NCBI GenBank assembly: GCA_002320595.1 | Contig: DCKB01000008.1 | Span: forward strand, 3,579-67,578 | DNA: 64,000 bases | Source of the DNA: Christensenella sp. UBA1685 | Lineage (GTDB): Bacteria > Bacillota > Clostridia > Christensenellales > CAG-138 | Direction of reading: 5' to 3' | Part shown: piece after piece, positions 16,158 to 23,321 of the stretch | Numbering within the stretch: position 1 is the first letter of the stretch | Layout of the letters: each line of letters starts with the position of its first letter | Translations under genes and position numbers: made by a program | The notes under the pieces: model-generated | Told to the model about the DNA's origin: nothing | The model's input: only the letters and a program-made list of their open reading frames with translations | Databases searched by the model: none

Positions 16158-17437
16158 GTTTCTGTCTTTTGGGGCAAGTGGATGGAAACGCGGGTGCCGA
16201 TCCCCTCTGCGCTCGCGACCTCAAAATAGCCGCCGTGCTGATCCACAATCCACTTCGCAATGGAAAGGCCAAGCCCGCTTCCGCCCGTCTGGCTGCTTCG
16301 CGCCGCATCGCTCCGGTAAAACCGTTCAAACATGTGCGAAACATCCTTCTGCGCCACGCCGATGCCTTCATCCTGTACGTCAATGCAGGGGCATCCCCTT
16401 TCATCTGCGCGCAGGCGCAGCGTAATCCCGCCTCCTTCCGGCGTATATTTAGCGGCGTTGTCCACAAGAATGCGCACAGCCTGCTTCAGCATAGCAGGAT
16501 CCGCCAAAACAGCGCAAGGTCTGTCTATCCTGAGCGCATACGGGTGTTTGTGATCTATCATTTCGGATTCTTCATGGATTTCCTGCAGCATATCGGCAAG
16601 CGCAATCTGTTCCGGCTTGAATTGCTGGCGCCCCATATCTCCGCGCGCCAAAAACAGGAGCTGCTCCACAAGCGTCCTCATGTGGTCTGATTCGGTTTTA
16701 ATGGCGGCAATGGATTCATTGAGCACGGTTTCATCATCCTTGCCCCAACGGTCCAGCATGTTCGTGTATCCCTGGATTACCGCGATCGGCGTACGCAATT
16801 CATGGCTTGCATCATCCACAAAGCGCACCTGTTGGCGATAGCTTTCATGCATGCGCTTCATCAAATTGTTGACTGCTGCTTCAAGCCCCGCAAGCTCCGT
16901 ATCGCCAATGCTCAGCTTTGCATCCGGCGTTGCGGCATTGATGTGGTAAATCGCATCCTCCAGATCACGGAACTTGCTTTCGTCAAATTGCTGCGCGGAA
17001 GCCCGTTCCGCTGCCTGAGCAATGTCATCAATTGGCTTTAAGTACCGCCGGATCTCCGCCGTACCCGAAGCGCATTTGCATAGCCAGCCAATGATCTGGC
17101 AGACAAACACCACGGCCATCACCGCGGCAAATATGCTGAGGAAACGCCCTGCATCCACGGTGAAGGCCTGTGCCTGTGCGCCGCGCAGCGTGAACGAGTA
17201 TGTGGCTCCTTGCAGCATTTGCCAAAGCGTTCCGCCTTCTCCAAGCGTTATGCTGCGGTCCATCCACAGCGTCCATTTCGCAACGCGCTCCGCTTCCGCA
17301 AGGTAGCACCAAAGGCACACGGCAAAGACGGCAAGCGCAAGGTCGGATGCAAAAATGCCCCCGAGCTGCTGCAGGCGAAAATGCCGGTTCAACCGCCGGG
17401 CAATGGAGGTGGAACGCGGTTTTTCCGTCTGCTTCAT
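16127..17437 (-). CDS. Two-component sensor histidine kinase
   Basis: 436 residues. Two membrane segments (about 29-48 and 100-120) flank an extracellular loop of about 50 residues; a HAMP-like linker follows. The HisKA domain has the phospho-acceptor H212 in DDASHELRTPIAVIQGY. The ATPase domain has N-box NAAKYTPEGG, G1 DEGIGVAQ, F-box MFERFYRSD and G2 GGSGLGLSIAKWIV. All catalytic motifs are intact. The ATG at 17435-17437 overlaps the response regulator stop in an ATGA. It forms an operon with the regulator and a DUF4342 gene. The signal is unknown; the domain layout resembles envelope-stress kinases. Confidence 0.94.
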   Translation of the reverse strand: MKQTEKPRSTSIARRLNRHFRLQQLGGIFASDLALAVFAVCLWCYLAEAERVAKWTLWMDRSITLGEGGTLWQMLQGATYSFTLRGAQAQAFTVDAGRFLSIFAAVMAVVFVCQIIGWLCKCASGTAEIRRYLKPIDDIAQAAERASAQQFDESKFRDLEDAIYHINAATPDAKLSIGDTELAGLEAAVNNLMKRMHESYRQQVRFVDDASHELRTPIAVIQGYTNMLDRWGKDDETVLNESIAAIKTESDHMRTLVEQLLFLARGDMGRQQFKPEQIALADMLQEIHEESEMIDHKHPYALRIDRPCAVLADPAMLKQAVRILVDNAAKYTPEGGGITLRLRADERGCPCIDVQDEGIGVAQKDVSHMFERFYRSDAARSSQTGGSGLGLSIAKWIVDQHGGYFEVASAEGIGTRVSIHLPQKTETQTSASVRSA

Positions 17438-18120
17438 GCCGTCTCATCCTTTATGACATACCCAACGCCCCGCACGGTTTGGATCAGCCTGATGCCGAAC
17501 GCATCATCGATTTTCTGACGGAGATATCGAACATACACGTCCACCACATTGGTTTCTCCGATATAATCATAGCTCCACACGCGCGTGAGCAGCGTATCGC
17601 GGGAAAGCACGATGTTTTTGTTTTCAAGCAATGTTTGCAGCAAAGAAAACTCCTTGTTGGTAAGCGCGATCTCCTTGCCCTCGCACGTAACGGTGTGGGA
17701 TGCAACGTTCATCAGCACGCCGCATGCGGAAAGTACGTTCCCTTCCTCCTCCCGTTTTCCGCTGCCCTTTCTCAAGATCACGCGGATGCGCGCAAGCAGT
17801 TCCTCAATCGCAAAGGGTTTTGTAATATAATCGTCCGCGCCCATGTCCAGCCCGCTTACCTTATCCATGACCGCATCACGCGCGGTAAGCATGATGACGG
17901 GCATGCTTGAGGATTTACGCAGCCGGCGCAGCACCTCCAGCCCGTTGAGCTGCGGCAGCATGATATCCAGCAGCATAAGGTCATACCTGCCGCTTTCCGC
18001 CATCTCCAACCCCGCTCTCCCGTCTGCAGCCTTCCCCGTTTCGTATCCTTCATGCTGTAATTCCAGTTCAATGAAGCGGGCGATTTTTTCTTCATCCTCT
18101 ACGACAAGAATTTTCGCCAT
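17434..18120 (-). CDS. OmpR/PhoB family response regulator
   Basis: 228 residues. Receiver domain with acidic pocket (VVEDEE, residues 6-11), phospho-acceptor D52 (LMLLDIMLPQLNG), T80-region MLTARD and K102-region YITKPF. The C-terminal winged helix contains LTNKEFSLLQTLLEN and VDVYVRYLRQKID ... RGVGYVI. ATG 18118-18120 with GGGAGG upstream is preferred over an upstream TTG/GTG frame to 18159. Partner of the overlapping histidine kinase; follows the DUF4342 gene by 42 bases. Confidence 0.95.
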   Translation of the reverse strand: MAKILVVEDEEKIARFIELELQHEGYETGKAADGRAGLEMAESGRYDLMLLDIMLPQLNGLEVLRRLRKSSSMPVIMLTARDAVMDKVSGLDMGADDYITKPFAIEELLARIRVILRKGSGKREEEGNVLSACGVLMNVASHTVTCEGKEIALTNKEFSLLQTLLENKNIVLSRDTLLTRVWSYDYIGETNVVDVYVRYLRQKIDDAFGIRLIQTVRGVGYVIKDETA

Positions 18121-18162
18121 CGGTGCCTCCCCTCCCTTTGCGCGCTGCGCAGCGCCCATGGT

Positions 18163-18711
18163 TTATTGACGCGTTTTATCCTCGTTCATTCCAGATTTGA
18201 CGCTGGCTTTCAGATCATCCGCATATTCCGTGGCTTTTCCCATTGCATCGTTCACATCCTTACGGCCCAAATCCGGCCCTTCAAAGGAATACCGGCATTC
18301 ACAGAAAAGCCCCACGATCATCAACGGAAGAATGAACCAGAAGCCGATGCACAGCAGCAGAATAAGCAGCAGCACGGGAATGCTGATAACCGTTTCACCA
18401 CGCCGTTGCGCAACGAAATGGTTTTGCATTCCCTTTCGGATCAACCTGCAAAAGCCGTTCCAAAATTCATCCCATCCACTGTGATCGCTTTTGTTTGCAC
18501 CCGGGCTTTCCTGCCGCGTGCCTTTGTTCTCCTTTTCAGGCTCCGTCGTGCAGCGTGCTGTGCCCTGCCCGCCGTGAACCTTGCCCTGACGCTCCAGCTC
18601 AATCAATGCATCCAACATGTCCCAATTGTTGTTCTCAAGCGCCTGCTTTGCTTCCGCATAGCTGACATTCGCTTTCTCCATCAGTTTTTCAACCATCTCG
18701 ATGTGTTCCAT
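18163..18711 (-). CDS. DUF4342 protein with UBA-like domain and membrane segment
   Basis: 182 residues. The N-terminus (about 1-48, EMVEKLMEKANVSYAEAKQALENNNWDMLDALIELERQG) is the UBA/EF-Ts-like three-helix fold characteristic of DUF4342. A charged linker follows, then one or two membrane segments (VISIPVLLLILLLCIGFWFILPLMIVGLF, about 107-135) and a cytoplasmic-looking tail. Start ATG 18709-18711 behind AAGGAGG. First gene in an operon with a response regulator and histidine kinase, a recurring partnership that hints at a role in the same envelope response. No biochemical function is established. Confidence 0.82.
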   Translation of the reverse strand: MEHIEMVEKLMEKANVSYAEAKQALENNNWDMLDALIELERQGKVHGGQGTARCTTEPEKENKGTRQESPGANKSDHSGWDEFWNGFCRLIRKGMQNHFVAQRRGETVISIPVLLLILLLCIGFWFILPLMIVGLFCECRYSFEGPDLGRKDVNDAMGKATEYADDLKASVKSGMNEDKTRQ

Positions 18712-18855
18712 CGTTTTTTCCTCCTTGCTTTCATCCTGCAGCACATTTCCCGTCCGCATGATGACAGGATAACAGCGGGGAATTAAAGCTATCCCGTAAG
18801 GCAGATTAGAAAAGGATTAAACTTTCCGTTTATTATAGCATGCCGTCCGATGCAC

Positions 18856-18884
18856 AAAAAGAGGCTATGGGTGTCCATAGCCTC
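18856..18884 (-). terminator. Terminator of the lgt-pncB-lipoprotein operon
   Basis: Perfect stem GAGGCTATGG / CCATAGCCTC (10 bases, loop of 4) followed on the minus strand by TTTTT, directly downstream of the lipoprotein stop. Confidence 0.92.
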
Positions 18885-18891
18885 CCGGTTC

Positions 18892-19449
18892 TTATTCAGC
18901 AGTAACATCCGGCCTGATGCCAAACGCTTCGTCAAACATGAATTCCAAAGGTTTGTCGGTCAGCACAATATCGGTATCAATCTGCGCGAAAACAGTGGTC
19001 TCTCCGGGTGCAAGCACAAGGACGTATTGCCCATCCCGTGTTTGAAGCTGGCTCCCTGCAATTTCAGCGCCGCCTGCCTCTTCAAAAAAGTGTACATCCA
19101 CCGCGCAGACCAACGTTTCCGGATAAGAATTCACCGCCACTGCATCCAGGAAGGTATCCTCTGCCTGCTCGTACACCTGGATCATCTCAAAAGAGACGTA
19201 CTGTGTATAATGCAGGCTTGAGCTCACGAAACGCCCGAGCGCATCAAATTCCGGTGTGGCTGTGGGCGTAGGCTCCGGAGTTGGAATGGGTTCCGGCGTG
19301 GGTTCGGGCGTAGGTTCCGGCGTCGACGTAGGCAAGGTATATTCCGGCAAAAGCACCGGGCGCTCGCGGACGCAGCCGGAAACCGCGCCCATGCACAGCA
19401 GGAGCGCAAGCAGCAGGGTCCCGGCCTTACGCTTTGATCTCATCGTCAT
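18892..19449 (-). CDS. Lipoprotein with Thr-Pro-Glu-Pro linker
   Basis: 185 residues. Signal peptide with lipobox AVSGC (Cys about 26), so diacylglyceryl-modified and anchored outside the membrane. A low-complexity TPEPTPEP linker (about 40-66) is followed by a C-terminal domain of about 115 residues without a family I recognise; VLVLAPGETTVFAQI suggests a beta-sandwich like FxLD/DUF-type extracellular domains. Start ATG at 19447-19449 (a second ATG at 19441-19443 is also possible). It overlaps the 3' end of pncB by about 20 bases. The gene lies in the same operon as lgt, the enzyme that lipidates such proteins. Confidence 0.75.
   Translation of the reverse strand: MTMRSKRKAGTLLLALLLCMGAVSGCVRERPVLLPEYTLPTSTPEPTPEPTPEPIPTPEPTPTATPEFDALGRFVSSSLHYTQYVSFEMIQVYEQAEDTFLDAVAVNSYPETLVCAVDVHFFEEAGGAEIAGSQLQTRDGQYVLVLAPGETTVFAQIDTDIVLTDKPLEFMFDEAFGIRPDVTAE
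19258..19330. repeat. Short tandem repeat coding the TPEP linker
   Basis: Imperfect hexamer/12-mer repeats of the GGCGTGGGTTCC type (minus strand coding Thr-Pro-Glu-Pro). Length may vary between strains by slippage. Confidence 0.6.
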
Positions 19450-20890
19450 TCTGCTTCTTATTCTCCCGGATCAACTTTTGTTTCAGATCATATAACCCAT
19501 CCGACATATCCACCTTGTATACATGTGGGTTAAGCAGCCTGCGGTATTCTTCCCAGAATGTCGCAAGCTCCTTCTGCGCATATGCCCGGATTTCCTCAAT
19601 CGAGGGCAGCTCGTATACCTGTTTTCCGTCGATAAAAATCGGCACAAGCATCTCGCGCACGGTAAAATCCCGCAGGACCTTGGTTTTGTAGCTTTGTTCG
19701 GGATGGTAAATACGCAAAGGCTTTGTTGCGTCAATCTCTTCCCCTTCAAGGGCAATCAGGTCTGCAAGCGCCATGCCGCATTTTGTATACAGGCGCAGAA
19801 CCTTCTTATATCCCGGGTTCGTCATCTTCACAACGTTTTCGCTGAGCTTGATCTTTGGAATCAGTTTCCCATCCACAATCTCAGCCGCCATTTTATATAC
19901 GCCGCCCAACGCCGGGCAATCCAGGGAGGTAATAAGCTTCGTGCCCACGGCCCAAATGTCGATCTTAGCCCCCTGCGCCTTCAGGTCACGGATCACCGTT
20001 TCATCCAGATCGCCCGATGCAAGGATTTTTACATCGGAATGCCCTGCTTCATCCAACATGGCGCGGGCACGTTTGGAAAGATACGCCAGATCGCCCGAAT
20101 CCAACCGGATGCCGACGGGTTTATAGCCCTTGGCCTTCAGCTCGTTAAAAACGGTAATTGCATTGGGCACTCCGCTGCGCAGCGTATCATAGGTGTCCAC
20201 AAGCAGCGTGCACGCGGCCGGGAACGTTTCTGCATAGGCGCGGAACGCATCCAGCTCGCTTGGGAAGCTCATCACCCAGCTATGCGCATGGGTGCCTTTG
20301 AGGGCCACATTATACATTTGCCCGGTAAACACGTTGCTCGTTCCGCTGCACCCGCCGATTACTGCGGCGCGCGCACCATAAATACCGGCATCCGGCCCTT
20401 GCGCACGGCGGAGTCCGAATTCCATGACCTCATCCCCCTGCGCTGCATATGCAACGCGGCTTGCCTTTGTTGCAATCAGCGTTTGGTGGTTTACAAGGTT
20501 TAAAAGCGCTGTTTCTACAAGCTGCGCCTGCATAATCGGCGCTTTCACGCGGAGCAGCGGTTCATAGGGAAATACAACGGTGCCTTCCTTCATGGCATAG
20601 ATTTCCCCCGTGAAGCGCAATTCCAGGAGCATGCTCAGGAATGCTTCGTCAAACAGGTTCAGCGAACGAAGGTATGCGATATCATCCTCTGTAAAGTGCA
20701 GGTTGTTGATGTATTCCACAACGGATTCCGTGCCCGCCATCATCGCATAAGCGCTGTTTTCGCGCTCGCGGAAAAACAGATCGAACACCGCTTCGTTTTG
20801 GGTCATGCCATGTTTAAAGTATCCATACATCATCGTAAGCTGGTACAGATCCGTCATCATGGTCAGGTTGCGTGGCTGAAAGCAAGTCAT
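19427..20890 (-). CDS. pncB: Nicotinate phosphoribosyltransferase
   Basis: 487 residues, normal for the long bacterial NAPRTase. Converts nicotinate and PRPP to nicotinate mononucleotide in NAD salvage. Recognisable are the N-terminal MMTDLYQLTMMYGYF, the catalytic-region GTHAHSW (about 199-205), VDTYDT, GIRLDSGDLAYLS and ILASGDLDE, and the phosphate-binding WAVGTKLITS. ATG 20888-20890, two bases after the lgt stop, so co-translated with lgt. The following lipoprotein gene overlaps its end. Confidence 0.95.
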   Translation of the reverse strand: MTCFQPRNLTMMTDLYQLTMMYGYFKHGMTQNEAVFDLFFRERENSAYAMMAGTESVVEYINNLHFTEDDIAYLRSLNLFDEAFLSMLLELRFTGEIYAMKEGTVVFPYEPLLRVKAPIMQAQLVETALLNLVNHQTLIATKASRVAYAAQGDEVMEFGLRRAQGPDAGIYGARAAVIGGCSGTSNVFTGQMYNVALKGTHAHSWVMSFPSELDAFRAYAETFPAACTLLVDTYDTLRSGVPNAITVFNELKAKGYKPVGIRLDSGDLAYLSKRARAMLDEAGHSDVKILASGDLDETVIRDLKAQGAKIDIWAVGTKLITSLDCPALGGVYKMAAEIVDGKLIPKIKLSENVVKMTNPGYKKVLRLYTKCGMALADLIALEGEEIDATKPLRIYHPEQSYKTKVLRDFTVREMLVPIFIDGKQVYELPSIEEIRAYAQKELATFWEEYRRLLNPHVYKVDMSDGLYDLKQKLIRENKKQNDDEIKA

Positions 20891-20892
20891 AA

Positions 20893-21927
20893 TTACTGCT
20901 CCGTTTCTTTTTCGTTTGTTTTATCCTCATCCTGAGGCTCGTCCGCCTTTTCAGGAGTTTCATCCGTGGGTTTGCCGGCTTCGTCGATCGCTTCGTCGGC
21001 CGCTTCTTCGCTGTATTCCGCCTCAATGCACGGTTCTTCCGGCTTGGGCCAGATCAGCATGCCAAGCTTTTTCTCTCTGCGCCAACGCACAAGCGCAAAC
21101 ACAATCACTGCAATTACAAGCACGATGCTAAGCAGCTGTGAAACCCGGATGCCGCCGGAAAGCCAGGAAACCGTATCCGGTTGGATCAGCCAGAGGCTGT
21201 CCCCCCGCAGGCCTTCCACAAACATGCGCTCAAACGCATATAGCCCTGCATAATAAAGCATCATGTCGCCATCGTGCTTAAACTTCTTGCGGCAGGTCCA
21301 GAGTACGAGGAAGATGATGAAGCACCAGATGGATTCATAAAAAAATGTGGCGAGATGCAGGTGGACGCCGTTCGCACCGGTAACGCAGGCCGTGCAGACC
21401 GCTTCGTTAAAATAATGCGTTCCTTCAATGCCAACCGCGAGCGGAAAGTACTGCAACGCCGGGAATTGCGCGATCATCCGTGCGGTAATCGGCAGGCCGA
21501 ACGCCTCCTGATTAAAGAAGTTTCCCCACCGGCCGATGGCCTGTGCAAGCGCAAGCCCCGGCATGATGCAATCCGCAAGCTTCAGGAAGCGCACCTTTCG
21601 CACGCGGGAAAACACAAACGCTCCCAACAGGCCAAAGATCACCGCGCCATAAATGGCAAGGCCACCTTCCCAGATATAAAGGATGCTGATCGGGTTCTGC
21701 AAATAGCGGTCCAAATGGAACAGCACATAATACAGACGCGCGCCGACCACACCGCACGGAATAATGACAAGGCACATATCGATGATGATGTCCGCAGGGA
21801 GTTTTTTGCGTTTTTCCTCCCGATTTGCCAAAAGTACAGCCAGAATAATGCCGACTGCCATCAGCACCCCGTACCAGTAGATATCTTTCCCGAATAGCGT
21901 AAACGCTACCCTGTCCGGAATTGTCAT
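20893..21927 (-). CDS. lgt: Prolipoprotein diacylglyceryl transferase
   Basis: 344 residues, polytopic membrane enzyme that transfers diacylglycerol from phosphatidylglycerol to the lipobox cysteine. Motifs: YWYGVLMAVGI, EGGLAIYGAV (H/Y-region), and the Lgt signature GRWGNFFNQEAFG (about 133-145), then FERMFVEGLRGDS. A C-terminal tail of about 60 residues rich in Glu/Asp/Lys (EEAADEAIDEAGK, ending NEKETEQ) is longer than usual. Promoter at 21968-21996. First gene of a lgt-pncB-lipoprotein operon. Confidence 0.95.
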   Translation of the reverse strand: MTIPDRVAFTLFGKDIYWYGVLMAVGIILAVLLANREEKRKKLPADIIIDMCLVIIPCGVVGARLYYVLFHLDRYLQNPISILYIWEGGLAIYGAVIFGLLGAFVFSRVRKVRFLKLADCIMPGLALAQAIGRWGNFFNQEAFGLPITARMIAQFPALQYFPLAVGIEGTHYFNEAVCTACVTGANGVHLHLATFFYESIWCFIIFLVLWTCRKKFKHDGDMMLYYAGLYAFERMFVEGLRGDSLWLIQPDTVSWLSGGIRVSQLLSIVLVIAVIVFALVRWRREKKLGMLIWPKPEEPCIEAEYSEEAADEAIDEAGKPTDETPEKADEPQDEDKTNEKETEQ

Positions 21928-21967
21928 GAAACGTATCCTCCTGAAATCGTAGTTCCCCTAAAGCTTG

Positions 21968-21996
21968 ATTATACCGCAGTTTTCAAAAATATGGAA
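21968..21996 (-). promoter_or_regulatory. Promoter of lgt operon
   Basis: Minus-strand TTCCAT (21991-21996), 17 bases, perfect TATAAT (21968-21973), 40 bases before the lgt ATG. Confidence 0.55.
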
Positions 21997-22007
21997 GCAT
22001 GCGCACA

Positions 22008-23213
22008 CTAATGCCGCGCAAACGGCGTAAAATCGTCCTTTTCCGTGTGAGCAAAGCCAAGCGTGCTCATGCGGCGCACGATGTCGAAACCAAATTTGTC
22101 CCGCAGCGTGTCCGTCGCTTCATCCAGCGCCCGCATGCGTACATGGCGCGCCGCATCAAACAATGAAAGCTGCTCGGCTTCCCTCGTAAGCCGCCCAAAA
22201 GAAACGCCGATCTGCCGCACCGCACGGCCACGATGCAGCGCAAGTGCGAGCGGCCGCAGGACGCCGTAAAGCTCATCCGTCACATCCGTCGCACGCGGCA
22301 GCGTCTTTTGTGCGCTTTCATATTGCAAATCCGTATACCGCAGGTGCACGCCTGCCACGCATGCGCGCAGCCCCGCATGCCGCAGGCGATACGCAGTTTG
22401 TTCTGTTTGCCGCAAAAGCGCCGCGCACACCGCAGCATCCCCGCAGGCATCCCGTTCAAGGGTGGTGGAATGGCTCACGGACTTCTGTTGCTCCGGCTCG
22501 CTGATAAGCCGCGTATCGTCCCGTCCGTTGGCACGCTCCCACATGGCATGCCCGTTTACGCCGAACAATGCCCGAAGCGCCGCCTCATCCTGCCGCGCCA
22601 GATCCCCAATCGTCTGAACGCCCATAGCGCGCAGGCGCCTTGCGCTTGAGCGGCCTATGTACATCAGGCTTTCCACCGGCAGCGGCCACATGAGCCGCTC
22701 CCAATTCTCTGCATTCACCACAGTTACCGCATCCGGTTTTTTGTAATCGCTGCCCATCTTGGCCATAATCATGTTGTCCCCCACCCCTACGGAAACGGTA
22801 AGGGAAAGCTCCTGTTTCACCCGCTCGCGGATGGCATGGGCAGCTGTCTCCGGCGCGCCGAAAAGATGTTCACACCCGTTATAATCAACATAGGATTCAT
22901 CGATCCCATAGCGCATCGTTACCGGGGAATAGCTCCGGATAATTTGCATGAACGCCTCAGAATATTCGGTATACCGGGCATATTCCGGCGGCACAAGCAC
23001 GGCGTTTGGATACAGGGAGAGTGCCTGCCACACCGGCATGCCTGCACGCACGCCCCGGCGCTTGACCGGATATGTTGCTGCAAGCACAATGCCATGCCGC
23101 TTCTTTGGGTCTCCGCATACGATGAGCGGTGTTTCAGCCGTGTACTTTCCGCCGCTGTCCGCCACGGCACAGCTTGCATAAAACGAGTTCAGATCTACGT
23201 GCAGAATACTCAT
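22008..23213 (-). CDS. dinB: Y-family DNA polymerase (DinB/Pol IV-like)
   Basis: 401 residues. Translesion polymerase. Catalytic carboxylates: D7 (HVDLNSFYAS) and D105-E106 in YGIDESYVDY; the usual SIDE is GIDE here. Thumb helix-hairpin-helix around IGRSSARRLRAMGVQTIGDLA, little finger domain to about 370, then a clamp-binding pentapeptide QLSLF near residue 372. It resembles the Gram-positive DinB/YqjW-like branch. Start ATG 23211-23213 with AAAGGA; an upstream frame to 23312 would cross the promoter. The promoter carries a LexA box, so expression is expected to be part of the SOS response. Confidence 0.93.
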   Translation of the reverse strand: MSILHVDLNSFYASCAVADSGGKYTAETPLIVCGDPKKRHGIVLAATYPVKRRGVRAGMPVWQALSLYPNAVLVPPEYARYTEYSEAFMQIIRSYSPVTMRYGIDESYVDYNGCEHLFGAPETAAHAIRERVKQELSLTVSVGVGDNMIMAKMGSDYKKPDAVTVVNAENWERLMWPLPVESLMYIGRSSARRLRAMGVQTIGDLARQDEAALRALFGVNGHAMWERANGRDDTRLISEPEQQKSVSHSTTLERDACGDAAVCAALLRQTEQTAYRLRHAGLRACVAGVHLRYTDLQYESAQKTLPRATDVTDELYGVLRPLALALHRGRAVRQIGVSFGRLTREAEQLSLFDAARHVRMRALDEATDTLRDKFGFDIVRRMSTLGFAHTEKDDFTPFARH

Positions 23214-23234
23214 TGTTGTTCCTTTTATGCGCCG

Positions 23235-23246
23235 GAACAAATGTTC
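23235..23246. promoter_or_regulatory. LexA (SOS) box upstream of dinB
   Basis: GAACAAATGTTC, a match to the Gram-positive LexA/DinR core GAAC-N4-GTTC, lying 7 bases downstream of the dinB -10 box and 21 bases before its ATG, where bound LexA would block initiation. Confidence 0.8.
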
Positions 23247-23253
23247 TGTTTTT

Positions 23254-23281
23254 ATTATAGCACTTCTGCACGGGTTGTAAA
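23254..23281 (-). promoter_or_regulatory. Promoter of dinB
   Basis: Minus-strand TTTACA (23276-23281), 16 bases, TATAAT (23254-23259), adjacent to the LexA box. Confidence 0.7.
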
Positions 23282-23321
23282 GCGGAATATTATAGGTTGC
23301 TTTTTGCGGCAAGCGGCAGCG

